Below, one piece after another: positions 17,723-27,585 of a stretch of DNA of 64,000 nucleotides. The notes beneath the pieces were generated by a model. That model made no database searches. It had not been told where the DNA came from and was given only the letters and a program-made list of their open reading frames with translations. The DNA is from Methanothrix harundinacea (GTDB lineage: Archaea; Halobacteriota; Methanosarcinia; Methanotrichales; Methanotrichaceae), in the NCBI GenBank assembly GCA_001509375.1, contig LGFT01000001.1:27836-91835 (forward strand), read 5' to 3'. Within the stretch, counting starts at the first letter, position 1, and every line of letters begins with the position of its first letter. Both the position numbers and the translations under genes were made by a program.

Positions 17723-19948
17723 ATGAGCTTTCTGATTGATCCGCCCCTGCTGGTTTTGTCGGGCATATTCATATACTTTGGAGGGCGAAGGCTTGGCTGG
17801 GAAAGACATGCAAAGATCGTGGTGAGTGTTGCGATCGTACTTATTTTTATAATATTTAGCTCCCTCCTGTACGCCGATATATTTCTGTGCGTATTTCCCC
17901 CCTTCTCCGGAATGAGCGGCTCAGAGTTCATGCTCCACTCCGACATAACCGGGATCGCCAAAGATGAGGTTCCCACCGTCGTCGTTCTCCTTCTATTCGT
18001 CCTCTACCCCGTCTGGCTCTTCGCTGGATATGCGGCCGCCCTTTTGATATCGAAGCGGAGAAGGATCTCAAATGAGGTCTATTCCCTCTGGGACGTCAAG
18101 AGCCGAACCGAACACGGTCCCTCGGAATACTTTGTGGCGAGAGATCCCGATGCCAAAAAGTGCGTGCGAGATGCAGTCGCCGCCCTAGGCGGCATAGGGA
18201 GGTTCGTCAAGGCCGGCGACAAAGTCTTCATAAAGGTCAATATCTGCGGCGGAGTGCCCGAGGTTAAGGGGACCTTCACCAGCACTGAGGTCGTCGATGA
18301 GATCGTCGATCTTGTAAGAGGGGCGGGAGGGGATCCCTTCATCGGAGATGCCGACATGATCTGGAATAAGTTCTGGCAGGTGGCGGCCGACTCCGGCTGG
18401 TTCGAATGGGCGAAAGAGAAGGGGGTGAGGCTCGTCAACCTCTCCGAGACGAAGATAGTCGGCTTTGACTTCGGGGAGGGGACCGTAATCGGAACTGATA
18501 TGATCTCAAAGGAGGTGATCGACGCCAAGGTCCTCATCTCTGTCCCGACGATGAAGACCCACCTTTTGACGGGGGTGACCCTGGGGATGAAGAACATGTA
18601 TGGCACCTTGCCGGAGGTGGACAAGGCCAAATATCACAAAATGAAGATCGAGAAGGTGATATACGAGGTTAACATGGCCTTCACCCCGAACCTTGTGATC
18701 ATCGACGGCAGCATAGGAAGTGAGGCGATAGGACCCCTCAGCTCCAGGCCCTTAGACTTCCAGACAATCGTAGCCGCAAATGATGTCGTCTGCGCAGATT
18801 CCATCGCGTCGCAGCTGATGGGATACGATCCCCAGGAGGTGGTTCACCTGAGGCTCGCCGCCGAACGGGGCCTTGGCGACGCCTCGCAGAAGTTCAATTT
18901 TGGAGAACTACCCTACTGTCATGCCAGCGGCAAGGACGGGAATTGGGACCGTCCCGAGGCTAAGGTGAAGGACTTCTATAACTGGGGGATCGAGCAGATC
19001 CTGAAGTTTCCGGGCTGGAGCACCCTCTTCAACGTCGGTGCCGACTTCTTCCTATACGACATGGCGAGGCTTCCCGTCTTTCGTTACCTCACCCCGGGCC
19101 TTTTGAAGCTTATAAACGACGTCGTCTACCTCCATCTCAGGGGTCAGGGGGATACCGAGAAAGACAGGATCCGAAGAAGAAACAACTTCTTCGTCCTCCT
19201 ACTTCTCGCGGAGGCGGCCCTCCTCGGCTTCTACATGGACGGGTATCTGACGAAATCCCTATTCTTCGACTTCAACTTCCTCATCGCCATCGTGGTCGCG
19301 ATTCTCGCCGCCGTCAGGATGAAGACGAGAAACCTCCTGGCCCTAATCCTCTCCTCAGCCCTCGTCACTTCGGTCCTGGAGATGGGACTCACCTCGGACG
19401 GGATCGTGAAATACGCCGGAAACGACGGTCCCACTCTCTTCGTCGTGTCGGGATGGATGTTGCTATTGGTAGCGATATTCGGGATATCAGACCTGTTAAG
19501 GTTTTGGCTAATTAAGCTGGGCATATTCAAAAAGCTCAGGGGATGGAAGGCCCTTCCCTTCGCCGCGGCTGCGGCGGCCTTTTCCCTCTTCTTCTATCTG
19601 GAGGGGTACTTTGATCATGCCGGAAGGTGGGTTTTGGTGATCTACGTGGCGATGTTCCTCCTCTCTATCTTCTTCTCGAGCCGGTGCTCAGTAGATTGGA
19701 ACGCTGCTCTAGTCGTCGTCAGCATAGCCCTCGGTGGCTACATGGAGCTCGTGGGATTGTTCGCGGGGATCTGGAGCTATCCCTTGACATCGGGCTTGCC
19801 GATCTTCATCACCATAGCCACCGCCATCAATGCGGGGGCAGTTTTGGGAACGGCTTCCCTTGGGGGGGTGGACCTATCCACCTCGACGGCCACGAAGTCA
19901 GTCGAGGATGAAGCTTCCAAGGCTCCGAGGACGCAACCAGAGGATTAA
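17723..19948 (+). CDS. DUF362 domain protein with N- and C-terminal transmembrane regions
   Basis: DKVFIKVNICGGVPEVKGTFTSTEVVDEIVDLVRGAGGDPFIGDAD; VLISVPTMKTHLLTGVTLGMKNMYGTLPEVDKAKYH; then a long polytopic C-terminal region. Confidence 0.8.
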   Translation: MSFLIDPPLLVLSGIFIYFGGRRLGWERHAKIVVSVAIVLIFIIFSSLLYADIFLCVFPPFSGMSGSEFMLHSDITGIAKDEVPTVVVLLLFVLYPVWLFAGYAAALLISKRRRISNEVYSLWDVKSRTEHGPSEYFVARDPDAKKCVRDAVAALGGIGRFVKAGDKVFIKVNICGGVPEVKGTFTSTEVVDEIVDLVRGAGGDPFIGDADMIWNKFWQVAADSGWFEWAKEKGVRLVNLSETKIVGFDFGEGTVIGTDMISKEVIDAKVLISVPTMKTHLLTGVTLGMKNMYGTLPEVDKAKYHKMKIEKVIYEVNMAFTPNLVIIDGSIGSEAIGPLSSRPLDFQTIVAANDVVCADSIASQLMGYDPQEVVHLRLAAERGLGDASQKFNFGELPYCHASGKDGNWDRPEAKVKDFYNWGIEQILKFPGWSTLFNVGADFFLYDMARLPVFRYLTPGLLKLINDVVYLHLRGQGDTEKDRIRRRNNFFVLLLLAEAALLGFYMDGYLTKSLFFDFNFLIAIVVAILAAVRMKTRNLLALILSSALVTSVLEMGLTSDGIVKYAGNDGPTLFVVSGWMLLLVAIFGISDLLRFWLIKLGIFKKLRGWKALPFAAAAAAFSLFFYLEGYFDHAGRWVLVIYVAMFLLSIFFSSRCSVDWNAALVVVSIALGGYMELVGLFAGIWSYPLTSGLPIFITIATAINAGAVLGTASLGGVDLSTSTATKSVEDEASKAPRTQPED

Positions 19949-19986
19949 TACGATCCATCCTTATCGATGGCTGGCTAAAATTAAAA

Positions 19987-20958
19987 TCAGGCGTCGGATC
20001 GGGAGCGATCATCGACCACCATTATCGATTGCTGGCAACCGATGCTCAGATCTCTATATCCCTCGAAGCTCCCCTCCCCGTTGGCATAGGCTTCGTGCCA
20101 TCCTGGCGGGACTGGCATCTCTGCATAGAGCCGGTCTCTTCTGGCTTCGAGGAGGCGGGGCTCTTTCCCCATGAAATGGGCGGCACAGGTGACTCTGTTC
20201 TTAGTCGTCTTTGAGAGCCGTTCCATCCATCGGTATCCGCTCATCGACCTCATGAGATGGTGGTCCAGGATCAGGGTCTCCACCTTCTCGGCGATGGCCT
20301 TTCCATTATCCCATGCGACCTTCCGGAGTTCTGGGCGGAGACGGGAGAGGTACAGGGGCGGCCCTGAGGCGATGACGATGGTGGGTTTCCAGTCAATGAT
20401 GATCGATATCGTCTCCTCGTCAAGGAGCTGGATGTCGGAAGCGTGGACGAAAACCTCATCACCCTCCTGGATCCGGGTCATCATCACCGTTCCCAGCCTC
20501 GAACCGCGAGGGCCGTGAGGGACGGGCGAAGAGAAGCTGATCACGCCATCATCCCTCTCCTCAGCGTCGGGAAGGATGCAGCCCGCGAACCGGGAAAGGT
20601 CGATCCACCGCTGGACCGCCAGGTCCGAGAGGTCGTGGGGGCCCTTGCACCAGAGCCGGACGTTGTCGAGGGGCGGGATTCGGCTGAGGGATAGCTGGTA
20701 TGGGTTGGCGTCTGACAGGGGTATGTGGTCGCCGTGGTAGTGGCTGATCACCACGTCCGATGCCCTGCCCAGGGCCTCGACGATCTTCTCGCGGACCTCG
20801 GCCCCCACCGCCACCTGGTGGGGGTGGGGAAGCCTTCTGTGCCTCAAATATCCGAGGGCGACCCCCGGGTCGATGACGATCGTCCGTCCTTCCGCCTCTA
20901 CCACGCAGGAGAGGCCTCTGACGCCGAGAGATTCGGTTCCCAGCACTTCTATCTTCAT
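19987..20958 (-). CDS. UPF0282 family metallo-beta-lactamase-fold hydrolase
   Basis: MKIEVLGTESLGVRGLSCVVE, VISHYHGDHIPL, YRWMERLSKTTKNRVTCAAHFMGKEP. Confidence 0.88.
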   Translation of the reverse strand: MKIEVLGTESLGVRGLSCVVEAEGRTIVIDPGVALGYLRHRRLPHPHQVAVGAEVREKIVEALGRASDVVISHYHGDHIPLSDANPYQLSLSRIPPLDNVRLWCKGPHDLSDLAVQRWIDLSRFAGCILPDAEERDDGVISFSSPVPHGPRGSRLGTVMMTRIQEGDEVFVHASDIQLLDEETISIIIDWKPTIVIASGPPLYLSRLRPELRKVAWDNGKAIAEKVETLILDHHLMRSMSGYRWMERLSKTTKNRVTCAAHFMGKEPRLLEARRDRLYAEMPVPPGWHEAYANGEGSFEGYRDLSIGCQQSIMVVDDRSRSDA

Positions 20959-21408
20959 GGCAGTCCTTACCTCTTATTTCCGTCTCCTTCTCTTCTGTAT
21001 GCCGTATCAAGCTCTTCTTGATGTCGTCTGAAGCTGCCCGGATTTAAAATACAAAATCTGGCTCCACTATTTTGAGCTGAGAGCAGGGCCTTAAAAGTTT
21101 TCGGTCATCGATCACAAGTCTGCGGTTTTACCGATAGATCGAGTCGATCGGCTCCGCCAACGGTGCTTCGTCGAATCGTCCTGGAGATCGAACCGCCCTG
21201 ATTGGCCCAGCGCCAAAGGGTAAAGGGCCCGACCTGTCGAAGGGGAAGAGATGTCTTGAGGCCTTTTAGGAGCGACGCATGGTATGAAGAGTCAGTGGCG
21301 GGTTCTCAGGCGGCGATAGGATGGCAGATAGGAAGGTTTGATTATAGCGAGGCCATAGACGTAATCTTTATAAATCTTTAGGAATAACAGAGGGGCGGGG
21401 TTAGTAAG

Positions 21409-21870
21409 ATGAAGAAACTTTTGTTCCTTTTGGGCTGCCTGTGTTCGGTAGCCATAGCCATCGCATCGCCGCCATCATATGTTCCACCGGGAACTGGTCC
21501 AACGGTATCGCCGCCGTATGTATCGCAGGGAACTGGAGCGACGATAATGCATCCAGAAGGATATGGGTGGTCGAACCCCGACTGGCTTTCATCCGACGTC
21601 GGCCTTACCACATACTATGGTCCATACGGTTATCCCACCGCACTAAGATTTTTTGATGATCGCATGTGGTACGATGAATGGTATCCTATTGCGCGATCGT
21701 TCCTGGATGATACCACTTACCGAACGTATTACCAAACATATTACTACACCTACCAGCATCCAGTTTATCTGGACGGAGGTTGGTGGAAAGATCCGCGAGG
21801 TTATCGGCCGTTATATAAAATAAGTCCGGGATTTGTCTTCAAGGGCGAGAGTCATATTATTGGGGGATGA
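21409..21870 (+). CDS. Secreted Tyr/Gly/Pro-rich orphan protein
   Basis: Signal peptide MKKLLFLLGCLCSVAIAIA; TYRTYYQTYYYTYQHP. Confidence 0.6.
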   Translation: MKKLLFLLGCLCSVAIAIASPPSYVPPGTGPTVSPPYVSQGTGATIMHPEGYGWSNPDWLSSDVGLTTYYGPYGYPTALRFFDDRMWYDEWYPIARSFLDDTTYRTYYQTYYYTYQHPVYLDGGWWKDPRGYRPLYKISPGFVFKGESHIIGG

Positions 21871-22129
21871 TCCATCTCCCTGTCGTTCAAGGGGAGAAAG
21901 GCCAGTTTGACCCAAGTCCGCCTCTCGTCTTCCCCCCCCGCTGCCCAAAACTTACGGATTAATTAAAGGCATCTCCAGGAGAAGGTCAAGTTATAGCCCT
22001 CTGATTCGAGATGATCATTTTTTAGGGTTCTTCTGGAGGCCCGAGGAGCGGCATCTTCTCCGGTCAAATCCGGGCGGCATGACGCCGAAGTATTTTTGAT
22101 ATCATAAGTGTTGAGGATATCGTGATCTG

Positions 22130-22366
22130 ATGAAGCGAGGATGGATAATTGTCTTGATCGTTGGTATCGCCTTCATTGCCCCATGCGCTGGTCAGACCGA
22201 CCTTTGGCGGTTCAATTCTCCGATGGACTTTACATCCGGCCCCGTGGTAAACGTGAACATATTTAAAATTTGGACGATCAATTCATCGATGCAATTCACT
22301 CCGACCTTATCCCCAGGAATCGCCGAGGGAATTAACAAAACCCGCTTTATTTGTAATATTGTTTAG
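22130..22366 (+). CDS. Small secreted hypothetical protein
   Basis: Signal peptide MKRGWIIVLIVGIAFIAPCAGQ. Confidence 0.5.
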   Translation: MKRGWIIVLIVGIAFIAPCAGQTDLWRFNSPMDFTSGPVVNVNIFKIWTINSSMQFTPTLSPGIAEGINKTRFICNIV

Positions 22367-22528
22367 TTTCATTTTGCGATCAAAAGACTTTGACAGGATG
22401 ATCGAAGGAAGGCAAAAACAAGGGGAAGGATAGGATCGGCTCCATAAATGCGGGCTTTGGCTCCGAAAGATTTTTCATCGCAGATTGCAGTCTTGATTTC
22501 GAGCAGGGCGAAGAGATCGGACTGAAAC

Positions 22529-22975
22529 ATGAACCAGATTTTTGCGGGTGGCATTTCGATGCTGGCGGTAGATTGGCTGAAAGAGGGAGATTCACTCTAT
22601 TCGCAAGGGAGATATGCAGAGGCAGTCCGGGCTTACGATGAGGCCCTCCGCCTCGATCCCGAGGACGCCAGGGCCTGGAGTAATAAGGCGGCAGCCCTTG
22701 CTGGCATGGGCAAATACATTGAGGCGATTAGGGCCTGCGACGAATCCATCAGGCTCGATCCCGAACTTGCGCTGGCATGGAACAACAGAGGTTTCGCTCT
22801 CAGAAACTTGGGGAGGCTTCTTGAGGCCATCCAGGCATACGACGAGGCGCTTTGCATCAATCCTGGATACGTCAGGGCGTGGTACAACAAGGGCAACGCT
22901 CTCGAAGCCCTCGGGAAAAGGTCCGAGGCCAGCGCCGCCTATGCCAGAGCAAAAGAGCTCAAACTGAGTGAATAA
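22529..22975 (+). CDS. TPR repeat protein
   Basis: Three TPR-like repeats (AVRAYDEALRLDPEDARAWSNKAAALAGMGKYIEAIRACDESIRLDPE...). Confidence 0.9.
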   Translation: MNQIFAGGISMLAVDWLKEGDSLYSQGRYAEAVRAYDEALRLDPEDARAWSNKAAALAGMGKYIEAIRACDESIRLDPELALAWNNRGFALRNLGRLLEAIQAYDEALCINPGYVRAWYNKGNALEALGKRSEASAAYARAKELKLSE

Positions 22976-23075
22976 ATGTTTATTTTTCCGTCGCTGCAGC
23001 ATATCGTCGATGGCAATCTCTTCCTCTCAAATAATAGCGTATTTGCCCAAGTAGCGGCCCAGGATGTGATAAGAC

Positions 23076-23342
23076 TTGCGAAAGCTCGATAGCGTCACCC
23101 TCGACCTGGAGGCTCGGGGATTGAAATTCCGGCACCAGACCTTTCTTCGGGTCGGGTACACAGCGGATATTTTGTTTAAGAAAGAGAAGATTGTCGTCCT
23201 CGACACCCGGAACGCCGATCCCTACGCAGTCAGGAAGCTGAAGGCGGCGGGATATAAGGTATTTGTAATACCTGAGGGGAAGCTCGACGATGATCAGATA
23301 AAGGCGTTCTGTGACGAGGTGGAGGAGGGGGCGAGGGAGTGA
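23076..23342 (+). CDS. Small hypothetical protein, possibly Vsr/DUF559-like fold
   Basis: TTG start; FRHQTFLRVGYTADILFKKEKIVVLDTRNADPYAVRKLKAAGYKVFVIPEGKLDDD. Confidence 0.5.
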   Translation: MRKLDSVTLDLEARGLKFRHQTFLRVGYTADILFKKEKIVVLDTRNADPYAVRKLKAAGYKVFVIPEGKLDDDQIKAFCDEVEEGARE

Positions 23343-23700
23343 GGAGGAAGTCGGTTTTATTCTAGCATGGCGATCTTCTCCGCCAACAATTTAATTTAAC
23401 TGCTCCAGGGAGCCGTTAGCTATATACGGTGATGTTGCAAGATAAAAAATGGATACAGAAATGCAAGCCACTGGTTGTGGCCTGCATTCGAGCCCATCAC
23501 CAACCTCTCAAAAGAATGGGTACGATCGCTGAGAAACGATCTCGCTTAAGGGGAGCTAAAGAACGAAACTCTGACGAGGATCCTTAGGAAGATCTGGGTG
23601 TTGGTCTTGGTGCTGGTGTGTCCGTACAGCTGAACGAATGTAACAACGAGAACAATGACGCAGTTAAACGGAGTTCAGGGCAGTTAAAAATTAGTATGAG

Positions 23701-24480
23701 GTGGATTGGATGAAGATCGCGATTAAGCCTTGCAGATCGGTTTCAAGAGGTCTGATGATGCTTTGGGGATGCCTCCTGTTATGTCTTTTGACTTGCGTGG
23801 CGGCATCGGCCCAGGAAGAAAACATCACAGGGATTGGCGGAGAATTTTACGACTATGCAGAGTTCAGCTTCGCCGTCCCCAATGATTTAGAGGAAATGGT
23901 AGTGGCTGAATCTCTCTCTGAGGGAAATTATTCAGAGGGAAGATATGTGGCGGCATCCATGCTTTTCAACGAGAGCAGAGTATGGGTCTTGCTTATCTAT
24001 CCATGTGATCCCCCAGAAGGAGACCTGGACGCTGTAGGTCTGAAATCCGCTGTCGAGGAGTTCAACTCCGGGTATAATCAGACCGTCTACAGCCCCTCCC
24101 CCCTGAACATCAGCGACCGGACCGGCATCGCTGGCCAGTTCGGCAACCAGATCCTGATAGCCTACCAGCCATCGGTTCAAACCCTTTCGATGATATTAAT
24201 GGACGTAAACGTGAGCGAAGGCTTCCTGGAGTATTTCCCCCAGTCTCTACAGATAATCGTCAATGAGAACAGCTCGCCTCTATGGCCCGGTTACTGCCCA
24301 GGTGATGAGACGGTCGAGACGATCGAAACGGTCGAGCCGCAGGTTGCTCCTGCAGCAGCCGAAACCCCCCAGGTCGAACAGGCCGTCCAGACAGGCTCTG
24401 AGGTCGATCCGGAACAGGTTGAAGCAGACGTGGCGGCCATCAAGGAGAAGATGAAAAGCACCTTCAATATCAAAATGTGA
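23701..24480 (+). CDS. Secreted hypothetical protein
   Basis: Hydrophobic N-terminus LMMLWGCLLLCLLTCVAASA; several NxS/T sites; Glu/Pro-rich C-terminal linker. Confidence 0.6.
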   Translation: MDWMKIAIKPCRSVSRGLMMLWGCLLLCLLTCVAASAQEENITGIGGEFYDYAEFSFAVPNDLEEMVVAESLSEGNYSEGRYVAASMLFNESRVWVLLIYPCDPPEGDLDAVGLKSAVEEFNSGYNQTVYSPSPLNISDRTGIAGQFGNQILIAYQPSVQTLSMILMDVNVSEGFLEYFPQSLQIIVNENSSPLWPGYCPGDETVETIETVEPQVAPAAAETPQVEQAVQTGSEVDPEQVEADVAAIKEKMKSTFNIKM

Positions 24481-25002
24481 ATGGTGGGGATTGAAACCAA
24501 TCGGCCCAGCCAGGCCGTATACAGAGGTATGAAAGGCGCAGGCATAGACTTCGTCGCCAGCGTTCCCTGTATCAACCTACGGGGGCTGCTATGCATGATC
24601 GAAGCTGATCCCGAGATCATGCACATCCCCGTAACCAGGGAGGAAGAGGGGGTTGGGATATGTGCCGGGGCGCGCCTCGGCGGCAAAAGGCCAGCTTTGC
24701 TGATGCAGAACTCCGGCCTCGGAAACAGCGTCAACGCCCTCGCCTCCCTGAACGGTCTCTACAAGATTCCCCTACTGATGATCATATCCCATCGAGGCGG
24801 GGAGGGCGAGACGATCGTGGGCCAAGTACCCATGGGGAGGTTGACCCCAAAGATTCTCGATGCCATGGATATCCCCAAGTTTGCTCCCACCTTGGCGGAG
24901 GCCGAGGAGACGGTGGGCAGGGCTTGGCAGGCAGCCCAGGCTGCCGGCACGCCGACGGCGGTGCTGCTGGATATCGAGTTTTGGGAATCGGGGGCTATAT
25001 GA
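24481..25002 (+). CDS. comD: Sulfopyruvate decarboxylase subunit alpha
   Basis: [59 protein letters not shown]. Confidence 0.92.
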   Translation: MVGIETNRPSQAVYRGMKGAGIDFVASVPCINLRGLLCMIEADPEIMHIPVTREEEGVGICAGARLGGKRPALLMQNSGLGNSVNALASLNGLYKIPLLMIISHRGGEGETIVGQVPMGRLTPKILDAMDIPKFAPTLAEAEETVGRAWQAAQAAGTPTAVLLDIEFWESGAI

Positions 25003-25565
25003 TGAAGAGGCTCGAAGCCATCACCGTCATCGCTGAGGAGGCCACATCCCTGGAAGCCCTCGTTGTCGGAAACATCGGCTTTCCCTCAAGAGAGCTCTTC
25101 GCCGTAGGCGACCGCCCCGCAAACTTCTACATGCTGGGGTCGATGGGCCTCGCCTCCTCCATCGGCCTGGGCCTCGCCCTCGCGTGCCCTGACGAAAAGG
25201 TGATCGCCATCGACGGAGACGGCGCCGTCCTGATGAACATGGGGAGCCTAGCCACCATCGCCGACCAAGATCCAGATAATTACCTTCTCATCGTCCTCGA
25301 CAACGGATGCTACGGCTCCACGGGATCTCAGCCGACCTGCACCTCCAGGAGGGCGGACCTCGGCCGAATCGCCGAGGGGGCCGGAATCTCCGAGGTGAGG
25401 ATCGCCGCCACTCCCGTGGAGGTTCGAGCAGGCATCGCTGGCAAGGGTGTCCTGGTGGTCAAAGTCGAGATCGGCAACGCCGACGTTCCCGTGATAGACC
25501 TATCTCCTGAAGAGATCATCGAAAGGTTCATGGTGAGATCCGGTCCACCATCTCGGTCATCTTGA
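24999..25565 (+). CDS. comE: Sulfopyruvate decarboxylase subunit beta
   Basis: ThPP-binding [41 protein letters not shown]; overlaps comD stop. Confidence 0.92.
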   Translation: MMKRLEAITVIAEEATSLEALVVGNIGFPSRELFAVGDRPANFYMLGSMGLASSIGLGLALACPDEKVIAIDGDGAVLMNMGSLATIADQDPDNYLLIVLDNGCYGSTGSQPTCTSRRADLGRIAEGAGISEVRIAATPVEVRAGIAGKGVLVVKVEIGNADVPVIDLSPEEIIERFMVRSGPPSRSS

Positions 25566-26796
25566 AGCTGCCGTCCAGGATCCTCCTCTTCAGATCTTCT
25601 GCGAGCTTCTCGGCTCTGAGGCGGTCGGATTGCCGGACCACGATCGGAACCTCGCGGCCGCCAAAATGGAGGGATCCGAGATGGGCCCTGAAGACATCCC
25701 CGATGCAGGCAGAGGAGCAGAGGCCGCAGTTGAAGCACCTCTCCCGGTCAAGGGTCGGCTTCCAGTCCCGAAAGCCTATGGCCCCAGTCGGGCAGATCGA
25801 CTCTGGGATGCACTGGGTGCACCTCTTGCAGGTGTCGGGGCTGAAGCTGACCTCCAAGTCGACATCCTCCCAGACGTCGCCATAGGTGGCCTTTCCTATC
25901 TCCCTCCTTTTCGCCACGTCCATAACCGGGAGGGGGATCGACCGATCGGGGGCGGCGATGCTCTCCAGAATTAGATCGCTCAAAACGGGGATCGGCACCG
26001 CCCAGGAGGTGACGCACTCGGGGCCGCAGGGGGTAACGAAGCCTCCCATATACTCGGGTTCCATCTTGTACATGTCGGCGAAGCCCGACAGGTTCGGCCT
26101 CTCTGGGGAGCTCCGGGTCCCCTCGCCCAGAACAAAACCCTCGGCCCCGTTTAAGAGGATCCTCGTCCCGACGCCGATCGCCTCCAGGAATGGATCGTTC
26201 TGGACCGGGTTCAGATGGCCGCACCCAGAGACGGAGGCCCCGTTACAGCAGGGGTCAAAGAGGGCGGCGTGAAAGATGGTGGCTACCCTCTCGTCGCTGG
26301 GATTAACGAAGGCGGAGTAGTTCTTAAAAGAGTGGCGGGTGCCGAAGAGCCTTGCCTGAAGCATCTCGGAAAGGGCCACATCAACCCTGAAGACATCACC
26401 GGCATCGGTCTCGACCTCGACCTTGACCTCTTTCCCCTCGGCGAGATCCCGGAAGAGATGGCCTCCACCGTATCTGGGATCTCTGCTGTGAGCCGTCCCA
26501 AAGACCATCAGATCGATGATCCCCAGCCGCTCGTTGGGGCAGGGGCCGACCTCGGCTGGAATGCCGTTGAGCCAAGCTCTTTTCGCCCGAAGGAAGGATC
26601 CCGGCGGCGCCACTGAAAAGGAGAGGACCGCGTAAGTTCCGCTCATCACCGCCCGGGTGGCACATGTCACCACATCCACGTCCTCCAGGGTCTGCCTCTC
26701 GCCATCTTCCAGGATCTTCCGCACCTCCTGAGCTGAAAGGACGACCGCCTCGCCCCGGTCCACCTTCGCCCTAATATCAGAGAATGAACGCTCCAT
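25528..26796 (-). CDS. DUF39 + ferredoxin domain protein (methanogenesis marker 16-type metalloprotein)
   Basis: DUF39-like SGTYAVLSFSVAPPGSFLRAKRAWLNGIPAEVGPCPNERLGIIDLMVFGT; C-terminal CKRCTQCIPESICP ... CFNCGLCSSAC. Confidence 0.82.
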   Translation of the reverse strand: MERSFSDIRAKVDRGEAVVLSAQEVRKILEDGERQTLEDVDVVTCATRAVMSGTYAVLSFSVAPPGSFLRAKRAWLNGIPAEVGPCPNERLGIIDLMVFGTAHSRDPRYGGGHLFRDLAEGKEVKVEVETDAGDVFRVDVALSEMLQARLFGTRHSFKNYSAFVNPSDERVATIFHAALFDPCCNGASVSGCGHLNPVQNDPFLEAIGVGTRILLNGAEGFVLGEGTRSSPERPNLSGFADMYKMEPEYMGGFVTPCGPECVTSWAVPIPVLSDLILESIAAPDRSIPLPVMDVAKRREIGKATYGDVWEDVDLEVSFSPDTCKRCTQCIPESICPTGAIGFRDWKPTLDRERCFNCGLCSSACIGDVFRAHLGSLHFGGREVPIVVRQSDRLRAEKLAEDLKRRILDGSFKMTEMVDRISP

Positions 26797-26812
26797 AACA
26801 CCTCCCTTAACT

Positions 26813-27499
26813 TCAGACCTTAATGAACTCCGCCACTACCCGCGACCTCACGTAATCCTCCCCTCTGATCCGAGTGAGTCGCAGATCCGTCCTGATCGAA
26901 ACCGGCCGGAAAATCCTGAACAATTCTAGCACCTCCCCCTCGGTGAAGTAGTGGGTCAATACTCCCCCACCCCGCCTGAAGGTCTCCGGCTCTACCTCTT
27001 CGCCCTTTCCCGCTCTCATGTCTTCGACCCCGAACTCCTGGAAAAAGAGGCTTGCTCCGGCCTTCAGGACCCGGGCCGCCTCCTTCGCAGCTCGGAGGCG
27101 ATCGATCTCGCGGAGGTGACCGATGACGTGGAAGGCGAAGATCGCATCGAAAAAGGCGTCTTGGAAGGGGAGGAGGACCGCGTCCGCTACCATTAAATCA
27201 ACTTTTGAGGGCGCGTCCGTCAGAGAGACCGCAATTTCCCTGCCGAGCCGCGTCGCCGAGGGCGAGATGTCCAGGGCCGCGATCCACCAGGGGCGTCTCA
27301 GCATCGCGGCCAGGGTCTTGCCGTTGCCGCAACCCAGCTCCAGGACCCTCGAGCCGGCCGGAAGGTGGGGGAGCTTCGGCGGCGCGCCCCTCCATATCCT
27401 CCCCTTCCCCCGATACTCCCGGTTCCAGGCGAGGAGATCCTCCTTTCTTTCACCCTCGTCCCCTCCTTCGGGGGGGAGGTTTGAGGGTACTATGGACAT
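26813..27499 (-). CDS. Class I SAM-dependent methyltransferase
   Basis: RVLELGCGNGKTLAAML, VDLMVADAVLLPFQDAFFDAIFAFHVIGHL. Confidence 0.9.
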   Translation of the reverse strand: MSIVPSNLPPEGGDEGERKEDLLAWNREYRGKGRIWRGAPPKLPHLPAGSRVLELGCGNGKTLAAMLRRPWWIAALDISPSATRLGREIAVSLTDAPSKVDLMVADAVLLPFQDAFFDAIFAFHVIGHLREIDRLRAAKEAARVLKAGASLFFQEFGVEDMRAGKGEEVEPETFRRGGGVLTHYFTEGEVLELFRIFRPVSIRTDLRLTRIRGEDYVRSRVVAEFIKV

Positions 27500-27585
27500 G
27501 AGATCCAGATGGAGCTTCTGACACCAAAATCTTTACTATCCAATAGGATCTTATGGAGCGTTGGGTGTTTACCATGAATAGAAGG

